In this document: one piece after another, positions 47,726 through 56,048 of the stretch
Layout of the letters: every line of letters begins with the position of its first letter
Numbering within the stretch: position 1 is the first letter of the stretch
Origin: Vreelandella stevensii S18214
Lineage (GTDB): Bacteria; Pseudomonadota; Gammaproteobacteria; Pseudomonadales; Halomonadaceae
Assembly (NCBI RefSeq): GCF_000275725.1
Contig: NZ_AJTS01000040.1
Location: forward strand, 186,001 to 250,000
DNA: 64,000 nt
Direction of reading: 5' to 3'
Translations under genes and position numbers: made by a program
Notes under the pieces: generated by a model
Told to the model about the DNA's origin: nothing
Database searches by the model: none
The model's input: the letters and a program-made list of their open reading frames with translations, nothing else

Positions 47726-47845
47726 CAAAAAAGAAAGCCGCTCCAATGGAGCGGCAAAAGACCGTGACTATCAATGAGAGGGAGAAACCATGACAGGAAA
47801 CTGGCGGTTTCTGTCTTGGCCTGTGGCGTCTCATCAAACGCCACA
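47726..47845 (-). ncRNA. Putative Fur-repressed small RNA, copy B
   Basis: On the minus strand a promoter at 47851-47879 would start a transcript near 47845. It begins with the hairpin UGUGGCGU-loop UUGAUGAG-ACGCCACA, then a pyrimidine-rich single strand (complement of 47755-47810, containing UUUCUCCCUCUC) and ends in the terminator GCCGCUCC-AUU-GGAGCGGC plus U-run (47727-47755). Length is about 120 nt. The single strand and terminator are almost identical in copy A, and the hairpin stem differs by compensating changes. No protein frame of note is present. The layout resembles RyhB and the tandem PrrF1/PrrF2 iron-sparing RNAs of Pseudomonas; homology to them is not claimed. Confidence 0.75.
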
Positions 47846-47850
47846 CCCAC

Positions 47851-47879
47851 AATATAATAGTTCTCATTTACCCCGTCAA
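47851..47879 (-). promoter_or_regulatory. Promoter with Fur-like box for small RNA copy B
   Basis: Minus strand: TTGACG (47874-47879), 17 bases, TATATT (47851-47856). The spacer and -10 contain AATGAGAACTATTAT, 12 of 15 central positions of the Fur consensus, so Fur would block RNA polymerase directly. Confidence 0.72.
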
Positions 47880-47968
47880 CACAAATAAGAATATTTTTTA
47901 TTACCATTTGTCGACGGCGAAGATCGCAATCGCCTCCCACAGGAGATGAATAAAACTTGGCACGCATA

Positions 47969-48102
47969 AAAAAAGAAAGCCGCTCCAGGGGAGCGGCAAA
48001 AGACCGTGACTAGCAATGAGAGGGAGAAACCATGACAGGAAACTGGCGCTGATCCTGGCCGAATCGCTGTCGTGGTTGCCAGCGTCTCATCAAACGCTGG
48101 CA
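47969..48102 (-). ncRNA. Putative Fur-repressed small RNA, copy A
   Basis: Transcribed leftward from about 48102. The 5' hairpin has stem GCCAGCGU/ACGCUGGC with the same loop UUGAUGAG as copy B. Four consecutive stem pairs differ from copy B and all keep pairing, which is good evidence for a selected RNA structure. Next come 34 bases identical to copy B containing CCUCUC-type anti-Shine-Dalgarno sequence, one changed base, and 23 more identical bases entering the terminator stem GCCGCUCC/GGAGCGGC with U-run (47969-47997). Length is about 134 nt. It lies downstream of two convergent genes and belongs to neither. Confidence 0.78.
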
Positions 48103-48107
48103 ACCAC

Positions 48108-48136
48108 AATATAATCATTCTCATTTATCCTGTCAA
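48108..48136 (-). promoter_or_regulatory. Promoter with Fur-like box for small RNA copy A
   Basis: Minus strand: perfect TTGACA (48131-48136), exactly 17 bases, TATATT (48108-48113). Across them AATGAGAATGATTAT matches 13 of 15 central Fur-box positions. Confidence 0.8.
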
Positions 48137-48164
48137 CACAAATGCGAATGCTTTTTATTTATTT

Positions 48165-49082
48165 CTATCCCCCCACCCATTGCAGCCACATTGGCAGCGT
48201 CAGCATCGCCAATAGCGTCTGTCCAGTGATGATCGCCGCCATGAGCTCGGCATCGCCGCCCAGCTGTCGCGCCAGGATATAGGCCGATGTGGCCGTGGGC
48301 AGCGCCGCAAAGAGTAGCGCCACGTCTCGGCTGACGGGGTCCAGCCTCAACGCCCAGGCCAACACCAGCACCAATACAGGCATCAGCACCAGCTTGATGG
48401 TATTGGTAGCCAGCACACCGCGGTCAAAGCGCAGCAACGCACGCGGGCGCAGCGCCACCCCGACAGCCACCAGTCCCAGCGGCAAGGCAGCGCCTCCCAG
48501 CAGCGAGACGGTGTCTTCGCTCCAGCCGGGCAGGCCGATACCGCACAGATTCAAGGCAATCCCCACCAGGCAGCCCAGAATCAGCGGATTCTTGATCAAC
48601 GCCAGGGCGCTTTTGCCCACGCTGGCACTGCCCAGGGTGCCCGCTGCCACAAAGCTGGCGACACACATCACGTTGACGATAGGCACCATTAGCGCCACGG
48701 CCACGGCAGCCGTCGTGGCCCCCAGGCTGCCATGCAGCGCGGCGGCACCCGCGACACCCACATAGGTATTGAAGCGCACGGCCCCCTGAAAGACAGACGT
48801 GAACGCCGCAGGCTCCAAAGCCAACCAGCCCCGAAAATGCCAGAGCGCCATGCCAAACAGCGCCATCGCCCCCAGCAGCACCAGCGCCAGCCGCCCCACA
48901 GGCACCTGACTGACATCCGCCGTGGCCAGCGTGCCCACCAGCATGGCGGGGAACAGCACGAAATAAATCACGCGCTCCATCTGTACCCAGAACTCACTGC
49001 TGGGCCAGCGGCGGTTGCCCAGTAACGCTCCCAGCAGAATCAGTAGAAACAAGGGACCAAGCGCGCCCGTAATACTCTCCAT
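48165..49082 (-). CDS. AEC-family transporter (auxin efflux carrier type)
   Basis: The 305-residue membrane protein has about ten hydrophobic helices and AEC family patterns: GALGPLFLLILLGALLG at the start, the VFQGAVRFNTYVG region and the late PTATSAYILARQLGGDAELMA with TGQTLLAM. Bacterial members export or import malonate, malate and other organic acids; the substrate here is unknown. GGAAAA lies before ATG 49082. Confidence 0.88.
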   Translation of the reverse strand: MESITGALGPLFLLILLGALLGNRRWPSSEFWVQMERVIYFVLFPAMLVGTLATADVSQVPVGRLALVLLGAMALFGMALWHFRGWLALEPAAFTSVFQGAVRFNTYVGVAGAAALHGSLGATTAAVAVALMVPIVNVMCVASFVAAGTLGSASVGKSALALIKNPLILGCLVGIALNLCGIGLPGWSEDTVSLLGGAALPLGLVAVGVALRPRALLRFDRGVLATNTIKLVLMPVLVLVLAWALRLDPVSRDVALLFAALPTATSAYILARQLGGDAELMAAIITGQTLLAMLTLPMWLQWVGG

Positions 49083-49142
49083 TTGTTTTCCTTATCAAGT
49101 GCGACATCCCAGCACAGCGACATCCGCTGGATAGCTGTTACC

Positions 49143-49694
49143 ATGAATCCAACTTCCCCGCCTCACGGCTTGCGTAGCGACTATTCTGCCATGAAGAAAT
49201 TGCCTGAACCCGTCGAGCCGACGGGTTTTCCAGCGCTAAAAGTGTTGATATTGGTCACGGGCCTCGCGCTGGCGGCCTGCACCTGGTATGTCTTTGCCAA
49301 CTGGCTGAAGGGCGACAGCGATGTGGTCTGGTTCTCGCCCAGCGGTGAGTGCAACTTGCATACTAGCCAATGTTCGGCAACGCTGGGAGACAAGGGGCAC
49401 CTGTCCCTCTCCATCGATGCCCATGGGCGTATCCAGGCGCTGGAAGTGCTGCCTCTGGACGTCGAAGTGGACGGCGTTAGCGCCAGTCAGGTGACCGTCG
49501 ACTTCGTGGGCCGAGACATGGACATGGGCTTGCACCGTTTCACGCTGAACGAAACGGCGCCCGGCCATTTCCACGGCCAGGGGCAGGTAGGCATTTGCAC
49601 CCAGGACGTCATGCCTTGGCGGGCTCGGGTCATTCTCGATACGCCCGAGGGCAAGTTGGGTAGCTGGTTCGATTTCGATGTCACAAGGAGCTGA
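49143..49694 (+). CDS. FixH-like single-span membrane protein
   Basis: This protein of about 183 residues has one membrane helix (VLILVTGLALAACTWYVF) followed by a periplasmic beta-rich domain with the FixH-like pattern VTVDFVGRDMDMGLHRFTLNE and PWRARVIL. FixH proteins help assemble cytochrome oxidases and copper delivery. The next gene encodes an SCO protein, five bases after its stop, which supports such a role. The start is uncertain (49143 or 49191), as no RBS stands out. Two cysteines (GECNLHTSQC) are near the N-terminal part of the domain. Confidence 0.65.
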   Translation: MNPTSPPHGLRSDYSAMKKLPEPVEPTGFPALKVLILVTGLALAACTWYVFANWLKGDSDVVWFSPSGECNLHTSQCSATLGDKGHLSLSIDAHGRIQALEVLPLDVEVDGVSASQVTVDFVGRDMDMGLHRFTLNETAPGHFHGQGQVGICTQDVMPWRARVILDTPEGKLGSWFDFDVTRS

Positions 49695-49698
49695 AGGC

Positions 49699-50304
49699 AT
49701 GGCGGCAGCAAATAAACGTAAACCGCTGGTGTGGGGGTTGGCACTGCTGGGTGTACTGCTGACGGTCAGCGCCGTCGGGATGTACCAGCTGGCCACCCCG
49801 TCGAACGACGGCGAGCCGCAAGGCGGTCCCATCGCCATGCCCTCCACCCACGGCGACTTTACGCTGACCCAACTGGATGACGACGAGATCGCCGTGGTCT
49901 CTTTCGGTTACACCTACTGCCCAGACGTCTGCCCCATGAACCAGGCCGTGAAGCGCCAAGTGCTGTCACAGCTGGACGAACAGCAGCGTGAGCGTGTGGT
50001 ACCGGTGATGATCACCGTGGACCCAGAACGCGATACGCTGGAGCGAATGAATGAATACATGCAGTTTTTCGGCGAAGAGTTCGTGGGGCTGGTGGGCAGC
50101 CAGGAGCAGTTGAGCGATGTTGCCGAGCGCTATGGCGTCATCTGGCGCCGTGTCGAGGCGCCGGATTCCGCCATGGCCTATACCATCGACCATAGTGCGT
50201 CACTGTTTCTGGTGAACCGTGAGGGAACCATTCTGCAGCGGGTGCTCTACTCGCCCACCCCCCATGGGTTGAAATCTGCCCTGGAGAGCGAGCTGGGCGG
50301 CTAG
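49699..50304 (+). CDS. SCO1/SenC-family copper chaperone for cytochrome oxidase
   Basis: The 201-residue protein has one N-terminal membrane helix (about 10-32) and a thioredoxin-fold domain with copper ligands C74 and C78 (YCPDVCP) and H165 (TIDHSASLFL). SCO proteins deliver copper to the CuA site of cytochrome c oxidase or act as disulfide reductants for it. AAGGAG precedes ATG 49699; an in-frame ATG at 49678 lies inside the previous gene. No oxidase subunit genes are in the window. Confidence 0.92.
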   Translation: MAAANKRKPLVWGLALLGVLLTVSAVGMYQLATPSNDGEPQGGPIAMPSTHGDFTLTQLDDDEIAVVSFGYTYCPDVCPMNQAVKRQVLSQLDEQQRERVVPVMITVDPERDTLERMNEYMQFFGEEFVGLVGSQEQLSDVAERYGVIWRRVEAPDSAMAYTIDHSASLFLVNREGTILQRVLYSPTPHGLKSALESELGG

Positions 50305-51383
50305 TCCGCCTCCCGCGTGCTTTCCTCTGCGGGAGCGTCGGGCGCCTCTTGAAGTCGCTCGACCATGGCCATCAGGGCTTTGGCCTGCGTGCCTTCACGG
50401 GTGTCATGCAAAGGGTTGATTTGCCATGTGCTTTCGGCAAACCCCCACCAGTCCCAACAGGCTTGCGGGTTGGCCATGCTGCTTTCGGTCTGTGGGTAGA
50501 GGATAATCTGTCCGTGCTCCTCGGCCCAGCGGTTCAGGCCGCTGTAGCGAGCAAAGGTGTCGCCAATCGCTTGGTCATTCATCTGGCAGCCATGCAACGC
50601 CACGGTAACGGGGCAGCCTCCCGCGTCACACGCCTCGGGCACGAAGACATAGCCCGTATCAGCCAAGCCCTTGACGGCAAACTCGGACTGATCGAAGCGC
50701 CGTAACTCGCCTTCACTCTCCTGCACGGGCCGCTCGGGATAGAGCCAGGCCAGCATATCGGCGGCCACATTGTCACCACAGGCCAGTACGTGACTACCGC
50801 CGCCCAGATGGCAGTCGCCCAGGGATTGGGGGTCGATGGGGGCATCCTTGGGCATCGCCACCGGCCAGCCGTGTCCGGTGTTCTCACGCTGCACGTAGCG
50901 CAGCTGCTCGTCGGGCTCTGCCAGCCAACCTTGCCACTGTTTGGCTAACAGATCACCCAACGCGGGTGAAACCGTTGCATCGGCATCGCCATGCCACACG
51001 TAGGTTCTGAGCTGGCGCAGCGCCTCGCGGCTGCCTACTTGCTCCAGCGCCATATAGCGCTCATGGCGCTGTTCCAGCGTGTCCAGTGAAGGCAAGCCTC
51101 GGCGGGTCATCATGCACTGGTTGAGCGCCAGGCTCAGCGCCCCCTGTGCACAGCCCCAAGGGCCTGCGCCCAGCACCCCAACGCCGCTGAAACGCTCCGG
51201 CCAGGCAACGGCCAGCTGCGTGGCCATGTAGCCCCCCGACGAAACGCCCACCACTGAAGCAGCCTCGGGCATCGCACCCAACGCAGGCAGGTCAGTTGGC
51301 GGCGTTTCCGCCTGCACATGGGCAGCACTGCCACCCATGAGCATCAATACGCCGAGCAGGCGATAAGCAGTGGCGGCAGGCAT
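50301..51383 (-). CDS. Secreted PHB-depolymerase-like esterase
   Basis: The 360-residue protein has a signal peptide (to about QAE at 25) and a lipase box G46-V-S48-S-G50 (VVGVSSGGYMATQ), with acid YVWHGDADATV and histidine in NTGHGWP. A second block, VPEACDAGGCPVTVALHGC, is typical of extracellular polyhydroxybutyrate depolymerase-like proteins. Halomonads make PHB, so a role in using external PHB or related esters is plausible. Its stop overlaps the convergent SCO stop by four bases. Confidence 0.82.
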   Translation of the reverse strand: MPAATAYRLLGVLMLMGGSAAHVQAETPPTDLPALGAMPEAASVVGVSSGGYMATQLAVAWPERFSGVGVLGAGPWGCAQGALSLALNQCMMTRRGLPSLDTLEQRHERYMALEQVGSREALRQLRTYVWHGDADATVSPALGDLLAKQWQGWLAEPDEQLRYVQRENTGHGWPVAMPKDAPIDPQSLGDCHLGGGSHVLACGDNVAADMLAWLYPERPVQESEGELRRFDQSEFAVKGLADTGYVFVPEACDAGGCPVTVALHGCQMNDQAIGDTFARYSGLNRWAEEHGQIILYPQTESSMANPQACWDWWGFAESTWQINPLHDTREGTQAKALMAMVERLQEAPDAPAEESTREAD

Positions 51384-51386
51384 GGG

Positions 51387-52067
51387 TTACTCGACGCCCA
51401 GCAGTTCAACGCGGAAGGTAAGCATCTCATTCGGACCGATCGGCCCTTGGCCACCCTCACCGTAAGCCAGCTCGGCAGGGATGTAGAGCATCCAGCTGTC
51501 GCCCACGCTCATCAGTTGCAGCGCTTCCTGCCAGCCTTCGATGACCTGATTCACCTGGAAGCTGACCGACTGGCCACGCTCGAAAGAGCTATCGAACACG
51601 GTGCCATCCAGCAGCATGCCTTCGTAGTTCACTTCTACGGTGTCTTCTGCGCCAGGCGTGGCCCCATCGCCAGACTCCAGCACTTCATATTGAAGGCCCG
51701 ACTCGGTGACTTCGACACCCTCACGCTCGGCGTTCTCTGCCAGGAAGGCCTGGCCTTCTTCCAGGTTCAGCTGGGCAATTTCAGCGGCCTGCTGTTCGCG
51801 GGCCTCCATGGAGCTCTCCTGGAAGGTCATCAGCGCTTCCATCATCTCTTCTTCGCTCATCGCCAGCTCATTGCCGTCGAACACGTCGCGCATACCATCG
51901 GTGAAGGCATCGAGATCCAGGTCTTCGATATCGGCCTGCATGCTCTCGCCCAACGTTACCCCCAGGCTGTAAGCCAGGCGTTGCTCGTCGGTCTCGGGGG
52001 CCGCGGCGGCGAACGGTGCTACCAGCAATAAACCCGTCAGGGCAGTAGAAGTCACAAGTGCTTTCAT
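51387..52067 (-). CDS. Periplasmic FKBP-type peptidyl-prolyl isomerase (FkpA/Mip-like)
   Basis: The 226-residue protein has a signal peptide (to AAAA-PET), an N-terminal dimerisation region (ETDEQRLAYSLGVTLGESM, about 25-110) and a C-terminal FKBP domain (about 125-226; VEVNYEGMLLDGTVFDSS, IPAELAYGEGG). It catalyses proline isomerisation and acts as a folding chaperone in the periplasm. It lies three bases beyond the start of the esterase gene and may be cotranscribed with it. Confidence 0.93.
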   Translation of the reverse strand: MKALVTSTALTGLLLVAPFAAAAPETDEQRLAYSLGVTLGESMQADIEDLDLDAFTDGMRDVFDGNELAMSEEEMMEALMTFQESSMEAREQQAAEIAQLNLEEGQAFLAENAEREGVEVTESGLQYEVLESGDGATPGAEDTVEVNYEGMLLDGTVFDSSFERGQSVSFQVNQVIEGWQEALQLMSVGDSWMLYIPAELAYGEGGQGPIGPNEMLTFRVELLGVE

Positions 52068-52124
52068 GGAAAAACCTTATCCAGCGGCGCAGCGCGCCAA
52101 CGTGTTGTCGAATCCCTAAAGACT

Positions 52125-52168
52125 AACACCCGCCGCGTCAGGCTGCATTACCTGACGCGGCGGGTGTT
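52125..52168 (-). terminator. Strong terminator downstream of teaD
   Basis: AACACCCGCCGCGTCAGG (52125-52142) pairs perfectly with CCTGACGCGGCGGGTGTT (52151-52168), an 18-bp stem. It ends the tea operon before the FKBP gene. Confidence 0.85.
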
Positions 52169-52208
52169 GTTCAGGCGTCCCCTTCAGACAACAGGATGCC
52201 GCAGAGGT

Positions 52209-52652
52209 TTACACCACTAGTGTAGGGCAGTGTGCCGCCCCAGCCACGCGCTGGGACACGCTGCCCAGCAGCAGGTTCTTTTCGCCATTGGTGCCCTGTG
52301 CCCCAATCACGATCAAATCGCACTCCCGCTTGCGCGCGAAGCGCACGATGGTACGCGAAGGGCGCCCGCCCTTGACGAAAGCGCGCACGCGCAGGCTATC
52401 GGCTCCCAGCTCGATGGCATGCGACTTGGCGTGCACCGCAATTTCGGTGGCGTACTCTTTCAAGGCATCGTCCGGCAGGTCCAGCTTGTTGGGCCGAACC
52501 ATGGAGAGCGAGGCCTCCAGCAGGCTGTGGTGCTTGAACACGCACAGCAGGTAGAGCTCTGCGCCGGTGAGCATGTGCAGGCCAACGGCCTTCTCCAGTG
52601 CCTTGATGGCCCCCTTGGAGCCATCGACAGGAATCAAAATGCGATTGAACAT
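52209..52652 (-). CDS. teaD: UspA-domain regulator of the ectoine TRAP transporter
   Basis: The 147-residue universal stress protein starts [15 protein letters not shown] and has the ATP-binding pattern [17 protein letters not shown]. TeaD of Halomonas elongata has the same size and position after teaC, binds ATP and restrains ectoine uptake. The same gene order here supports the same role. It starts 15 bases after teaC. Confidence 0.88.
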   Translation of the reverse strand: MFNRILIPVDGSKGAIKALEKAVGLHMLTGAELYLLCVFKHHSLLEASLSMVRPNKLDLPDDALKEYATEIAVHAKSHAIELGADSLRVRAFVKGGRPSRTIVRFARKRECDLIVIGAQGTNGEKNLLLGSVSQRVAGAAHCPTLVV

Positions 52653-52666
52653 AAGCGCTCCTGTGG

Positions 52667-53950
52667 CTAGCGGAAAGCAAGGTCGCGCAGGAACAGCGCA
52701 ATTTGCGGGAACATGATGACCAGAGCCGCGGCCAGGATCAGCATGAAAATGAACGGCGGCGTGCCGCGGATCACTTCCAGGTAAGGCCGCTTGAAAATCG
52801 CAATGGCGGTAAAGATGTCACACCCAAAGGGCGGCGTCGCCGAGCCAATGGCCACCTGCAGGGTGATCAGTACCCCCACCAGTACCGGGTCCAGCCCCGA
52901 AGCCGCAATCGCTGGCGCGAAAATAGGGGTCAGCACCAGAATCACCACGATGGGATCGACGAACATGCAGGCCACGAAGAAGGCGATCGAAATAGCCACC
53001 AGTACGCCCACGGGCCCCGCTTCGTTGATCCCGAAGGTACCCAGGATCGTCTGCGGGATCTGGGCAAACGAGATGATCCACGAGAAGCCGTTGCCTGCCG
53101 CCACCAGGATAAACACCACGGCGGTGATCAACCCCGTGGACTTGGCAATGGTGAACATGTCCGGCAGCTTCAGCGAGCGGAAAATCACGAATTCCAGCAG
53201 GAAGGCGTACAGTACGCAGGCCGCCGCCGCCTCGGTCGGGCTAAACACCCCGCCGTAAATACCACCGACGATCAGCACTGGAAAACCTAGTGGCCAAAGC
53301 GCCTTTTGCACGGCCACGGCTCGCTCTTTCCAGCTGGCCTTGGGCTCGGTGGGCACCTTGTTGACGATGGCGTAAATAATGCAATACGTGGAGAACATGG
53401 CCAAAATCAGCAGGCCCGGACCGATACCAGCAATGAAAAGCTCGGCAATCGACGTTTGTGATACCACCCCGTAAATGATCATGCCGATACTGGGCGGTAT
53501 CAAAAAGGCGATGTCGCTGGAGTTGATGATCAGCGCCAGGGTGAAGGGATCTTTATAGCCAGCCTTCAGCATGCGTGGACGCAACGGGGAGCCGACGGCC
53601 ACCACGGTAGCCTGGGTAGACCCGGACACGGCACCAAACAGCGTGCAGGAGACCGCCGTACTGACGGCCAGGCCGCCTTTGATATGGCCCACGAAGGTCA
53701 TCACCATGTCGATCAATCGGTTGGCCGACTGCCCGCGGGTCATGATGTCGGCTGCCAGAATGAACATGGGCACCGCAATCAGCGCGGTGGGGCTGATACC
53801 GCGCATCATCTGCTGGATGAGCGTTTCCATCTGCCCCAGGCCGCCGAAGCTCATGAAAAAGCCCACGAAGGCCGCGGTCATCAAGGGAATCATCATCGGG
53901 AAGCCGAGCAGCAGCAGCACGATCATGATGGTAATTATCGTTGCAGTCAT
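52667..53950 (-). CDS. teaC: Ectoine TRAP transporter large permease
   Basis: The 427-residue DctM-type protein has about twelve hydrophobic helices, with [16 protein letters not shown] and [15 protein letters not shown] typical of the family. It forms the sodium-coupled transport channel with TeaB. ATG 53950 has AGGAAA upstream, and the gene follows teaB by 17 bases. Confidence 0.92.
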   Translation of the reverse strand: MTATIITIMIVLLLLGFPMMIPLMTAAFVGFFMSFGGLGQMETLIQQMMRGISPTALIAVPMFILAADIMTRGQSANRLIDMVMTFVGHIKGGLAVSTAVSCTLFGAVSGSTQATVVAVGSPLRPRMLKAGYKDPFTLALIINSSDIAFLIPPSIGMIIYGVVSQTSIAELFIAGIGPGLLILAMFSTYCIIYAIVNKVPTEPKASWKERAVAVQKALWPLGFPVLIVGGIYGGVFSPTEAAAACVLYAFLLEFVIFRSLKLPDMFTIAKSTGLITAVVFILVAAGNGFSWIISFAQIPQTILGTFGINEAGPVGVLVAISIAFFVACMFVDPIVVILVLTPIFAPAIAASGLDPVLVGVLITLQVAIGSATPPFGCDIFTAIAIFKRPYLEVIRGTPPFIFMLILAAALVIMFPQIALFLRDLAFR

Positions 53951-53967
53951 GCGTGTTTCCTCGCTGC

Positions 53968-54555
53968 CTAGACTTCGGTTTCGGTGTCCTTGTAGCCGTC
54001 CACCACATGCGTGGACAGGTACACATCCTTCGAAAGCAGGTTAGTGATCGCCGTCATGACGTATTGAATGCCGGTGACGGCAAAGCCCACGGGCACCCAG
54101 ACGTACATCCACCAGGCCGGAATACCTGTAGAGGGCAGGCTGCGGCCGCGGCCCATGATGGTGTCGATGTAACCAATCGAGAAGTAGCACAGCACGAACA
54201 TCACTAGCGCCGTGAACAGGCTGATGACAATCATCAGCGCGCGGCGCCCTCCTGTGGGCAGCGCATCGTAGATCGCCGACATGCGGATATGCCGACCATG
54301 CCGAGCGGCATAGCCAATCCCGGCAAAGGTCACCAGCACGATCAGCATACGGTTGACCTCTTCGGAAAAGTGCAGACTCTCACCGAACACGAAGCGACCA
54401 ATGACGTTGGCCACGGTATTGATCGCCATCAGAATGACGCCCGTCGCCAAAATCACGGCCTCCATTTTACTGATCCACGTATCAACGGTACCCAGCAGCC
54501 CAGGCAGCATAGAGCGATACTGTTTTTCAGCAACATCATCTTCGCTCATATCCAT
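53968..54555 (-). CDS. teaB: Ectoine TRAP transporter small permease
   Basis: The 195-residue DctQ-type protein has four hydrophobic helices after a hydrophilic start, with FSEEVNRMLIVLVTFAGIGYAARHGRHIRM in the conserved middle (given to show the EEVNRML and RHGRHIR motifs). It pairs with TeaC. AGAGGA lies upstream of ATG 54555. A hairpin terminator separates it from teaA. Confidence 0.9.
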   Translation of the reverse strand: MDMSEDDVAEKQYRSMLPGLLGTVDTWISKMEAVILATGVILMAINTVANVIGRFVFGESLHFSEEVNRMLIVLVTFAGIGYAARHGRHIRMSAIYDALPTGGRRALMIVISLFTALVMFVLCYFSIGYIDTIMGRGRSLPSTGIPAWWMYVWVPVGFAVTGIQYVMTAITNLLSKDVYLSTHVVDGYKDTETEV

Positions 54556-54697
54556 TGGAGTTGTTCCTCTCTGTTCCCGTTAAACTTGTCGGTCTACCTT
54601 GCTACTGTAGCGGCTTAAAACAGCACACCATTCAACGCTGATTAGCCGCACCCGCGTCACGGTAGATGGGTGTTGCTCTTCACCAAGGGGTGAACAA

Positions 54698-54726
54698 AAA
54701 AGGGGCAGCACTTGGCCACCCCTTTT
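54698..54726 (-). terminator. Attenuating terminator between teaA and teaB
   Basis: On the minus strand AAAAGGGG, an inner loop, CCCCTTTT and further T form a rho-independent terminator 58 bases after the teaA stop. Read-through would set the receptor-to-permease ratio. Confidence 0.75.
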
Positions 54727-54783
54727 GCTTTCACGCATTTGCGGGCATTGCAGGCATCACTCCTGCCAGGCCCTCGCCATGAA

Positions 54784-55830
54784 TCAGTTGCTGGTCACGG
54801 CTTCGAGGTCTTCCTTGAACTGCTCGAGCAGTGCCGCACCGCGCTCGCCAGTCATCTCCACGAAGCGCTCTTCTACCTGGGGCGCACGCTCGCGGAAGGC
54901 TTGAATCTGCTCTTCATTGAGACGCGTCACGGTCACGTCATCCGAGGCGGCCTGGATTTTCTCCAGCGACTCGTCGGCCAAACCAGAGATATGCTCCATG
55001 GTGTGCTCGTAAGCCGCTTCCGTGGCATCACGCACCAGCTGCTGATCATCTTCCGAGAGGCCTTCGAAGAAGTCCTGGTTGGCCATCATGGCCGTGGTGA
55101 ACCAGCCATGACCGGTGAACACCAGGTTGGGGGAAACTTCATACAGGCCGCCCGACTCGATCCAGAAGATGGGGTTTTCCTGGCCCTGCAGAATGTTGGT
55201 TTGCAGGCCACCATATACCTCACCCCAGGGCAGCGGCGTGGGGCTGGCGCCGAAGGCGCGATAGGTTTCCGCCAGCAGCGGGTTGGTCATGGTGCGGATG
55301 TTCTTGCCACGCAGCTCGTCTGGCGAGGTAAACGGCTCGTCGAGGGTGACGACCATCTCACCTTCTGGGTACATCTTGAGCAGCTCCAGCCCCTGCTCCG
55401 CGTAGAGCTCCGGGAAGGTTTCATGGATCGCGGTGCTGGAGTTGAAGAACTCGATGACCGTTTCTTCATCGGTGGGCAGCAGGTAAGGGACGAAGAAGAT
55501 TTGCGCTTCGGGGATCAGTGCGCCCGTGAAACCAGGCGACTGGTTGACGAACTGCAGAATACCCGCCTGGGTCTGCTCCATGATGTCGTCAGACTCGCCC
55601 AGCTCGCCAAAACGATATACCTGGACGGTGTGGTCGGAATTCTCTTCCACGTACTCCTTGAACGCCATGGCGAAGACGTCCTGAACGTCGCCTTCATACT
55701 CTTCGTGGGCATAACGCCAGTTATCTGCCTGCGCAGCAGCGCTCAGGCCCAGCAGCAGAGCACCTACGCTCGCGGACGTGATGAGTTTCGTGGTGAGTGA
55801 ACGGGTCGAAACAAACTTGTTTGGCTTCAT
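54784..55830 (-). CDS. teaA: Ectoine/hydroxyectoine-binding protein of the TRAP transporter
   Basis: The 348-residue periplasmic DctP-type receptor has a signal peptide ending AAAQA and the mature start DNWRYAHEEYEGDVQDVF, which I recognise as that of Halomonas TeaA. Also present are NPLLAETYRAFGASPTPLPWGEVYGG and ENPIFWIESGGLYEVSPNL (seen in blocks), the aromatic-rich binding-site region. TeaABC imports the compatible solutes ectoine and hydroxyectoine and recovers leaked ectoine under salt stress. ATG 55830 with AGGGAA upstream begins the signal peptide; an earlier in-frame start adds 30 unrelated residues. Confidence 0.95.
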   Translation of the reverse strand: MKPNKFVSTRSLTTKLITSASVGALLLGLSAAAQADNWRYAHEEYEGDVQDVFAMAFKEYVEENSDHTVQVYRFGELGESDDIMEQTQAGILQFVNQSPGFTGALIPEAQIFFVPYLLPTDEETVIEFFNSSTAIHETFPELYAEQGLELLKMYPEGEMVVTLDEPFTSPDELRGKNIRTMTNPLLAETYRAFGASPTPLPWGEVYGGLQTNILQGQENPIFWIESGGLYEVSPNLVFTGHGWFTTAMMANQDFFEGLSEDDQQLVRDATEAAYEHTMEHISGLADESLEKIQAASDDVTVTRLNEEQIQAFRERAPQVEERFVEMTGERGAALLEQFKEDLEAVTSN

Positions 55831-55946
55831 ACAGAGTTCCCTGACAGTGGTAGCGCGCTCTAAGAGTGCGCATGAAGTTAGTGTTGTCTGTCCAGTGCTG
55901 TCCTGATCAACCGCTAACACGCAGAAACGCTTTCACCTATCGATTA

Positions 55947-55974
55947 ATGGCTGCTGGTGATTTATGGCTGCTGG
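55947..55974. repeat. Direct repeat upstream of teaA
   Basis: ATGGCTGCTGG occurs twice, at 55947-55957 and 55964-55974 (17-base period, nearly two helical turns), about 120 bases upstream of teaA. It could bind a regulator; no osmotic-promoter consensus is firm enough to annotate. Confidence 0.35.
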
Positions 55975-56048
55975 ATTCATTGCTGTGGGTTAGCGGGCGA
56001 TTGCCACACAAGTGGTCACAGGTTATTCAAAAACAGCTTAATTTCAGG

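Noticed and set aside
47781-47884. Small protein genes (plus-strand ATG after GAGAGGGAG in both repeats, MTGNWR...)
   Set aside because: The two copies do not keep the frame (one stops right after MTGNWR), while the minus-strand promoter, hairpin and terminator are kept. The SD-ATG look is explained as the complement of an anti-SD seed.
46756-47967. 403-codon minus-strand frame across trmB, thiG end and small RNA copy B
   Set aside because: Overlaps two certain genes and the small-RNA region; no domain recognised.
54712-55800. 362-codon open frame on the plus strand opposite teaA
   Set aside because: Antisense shadow of the teaA receptor gene.
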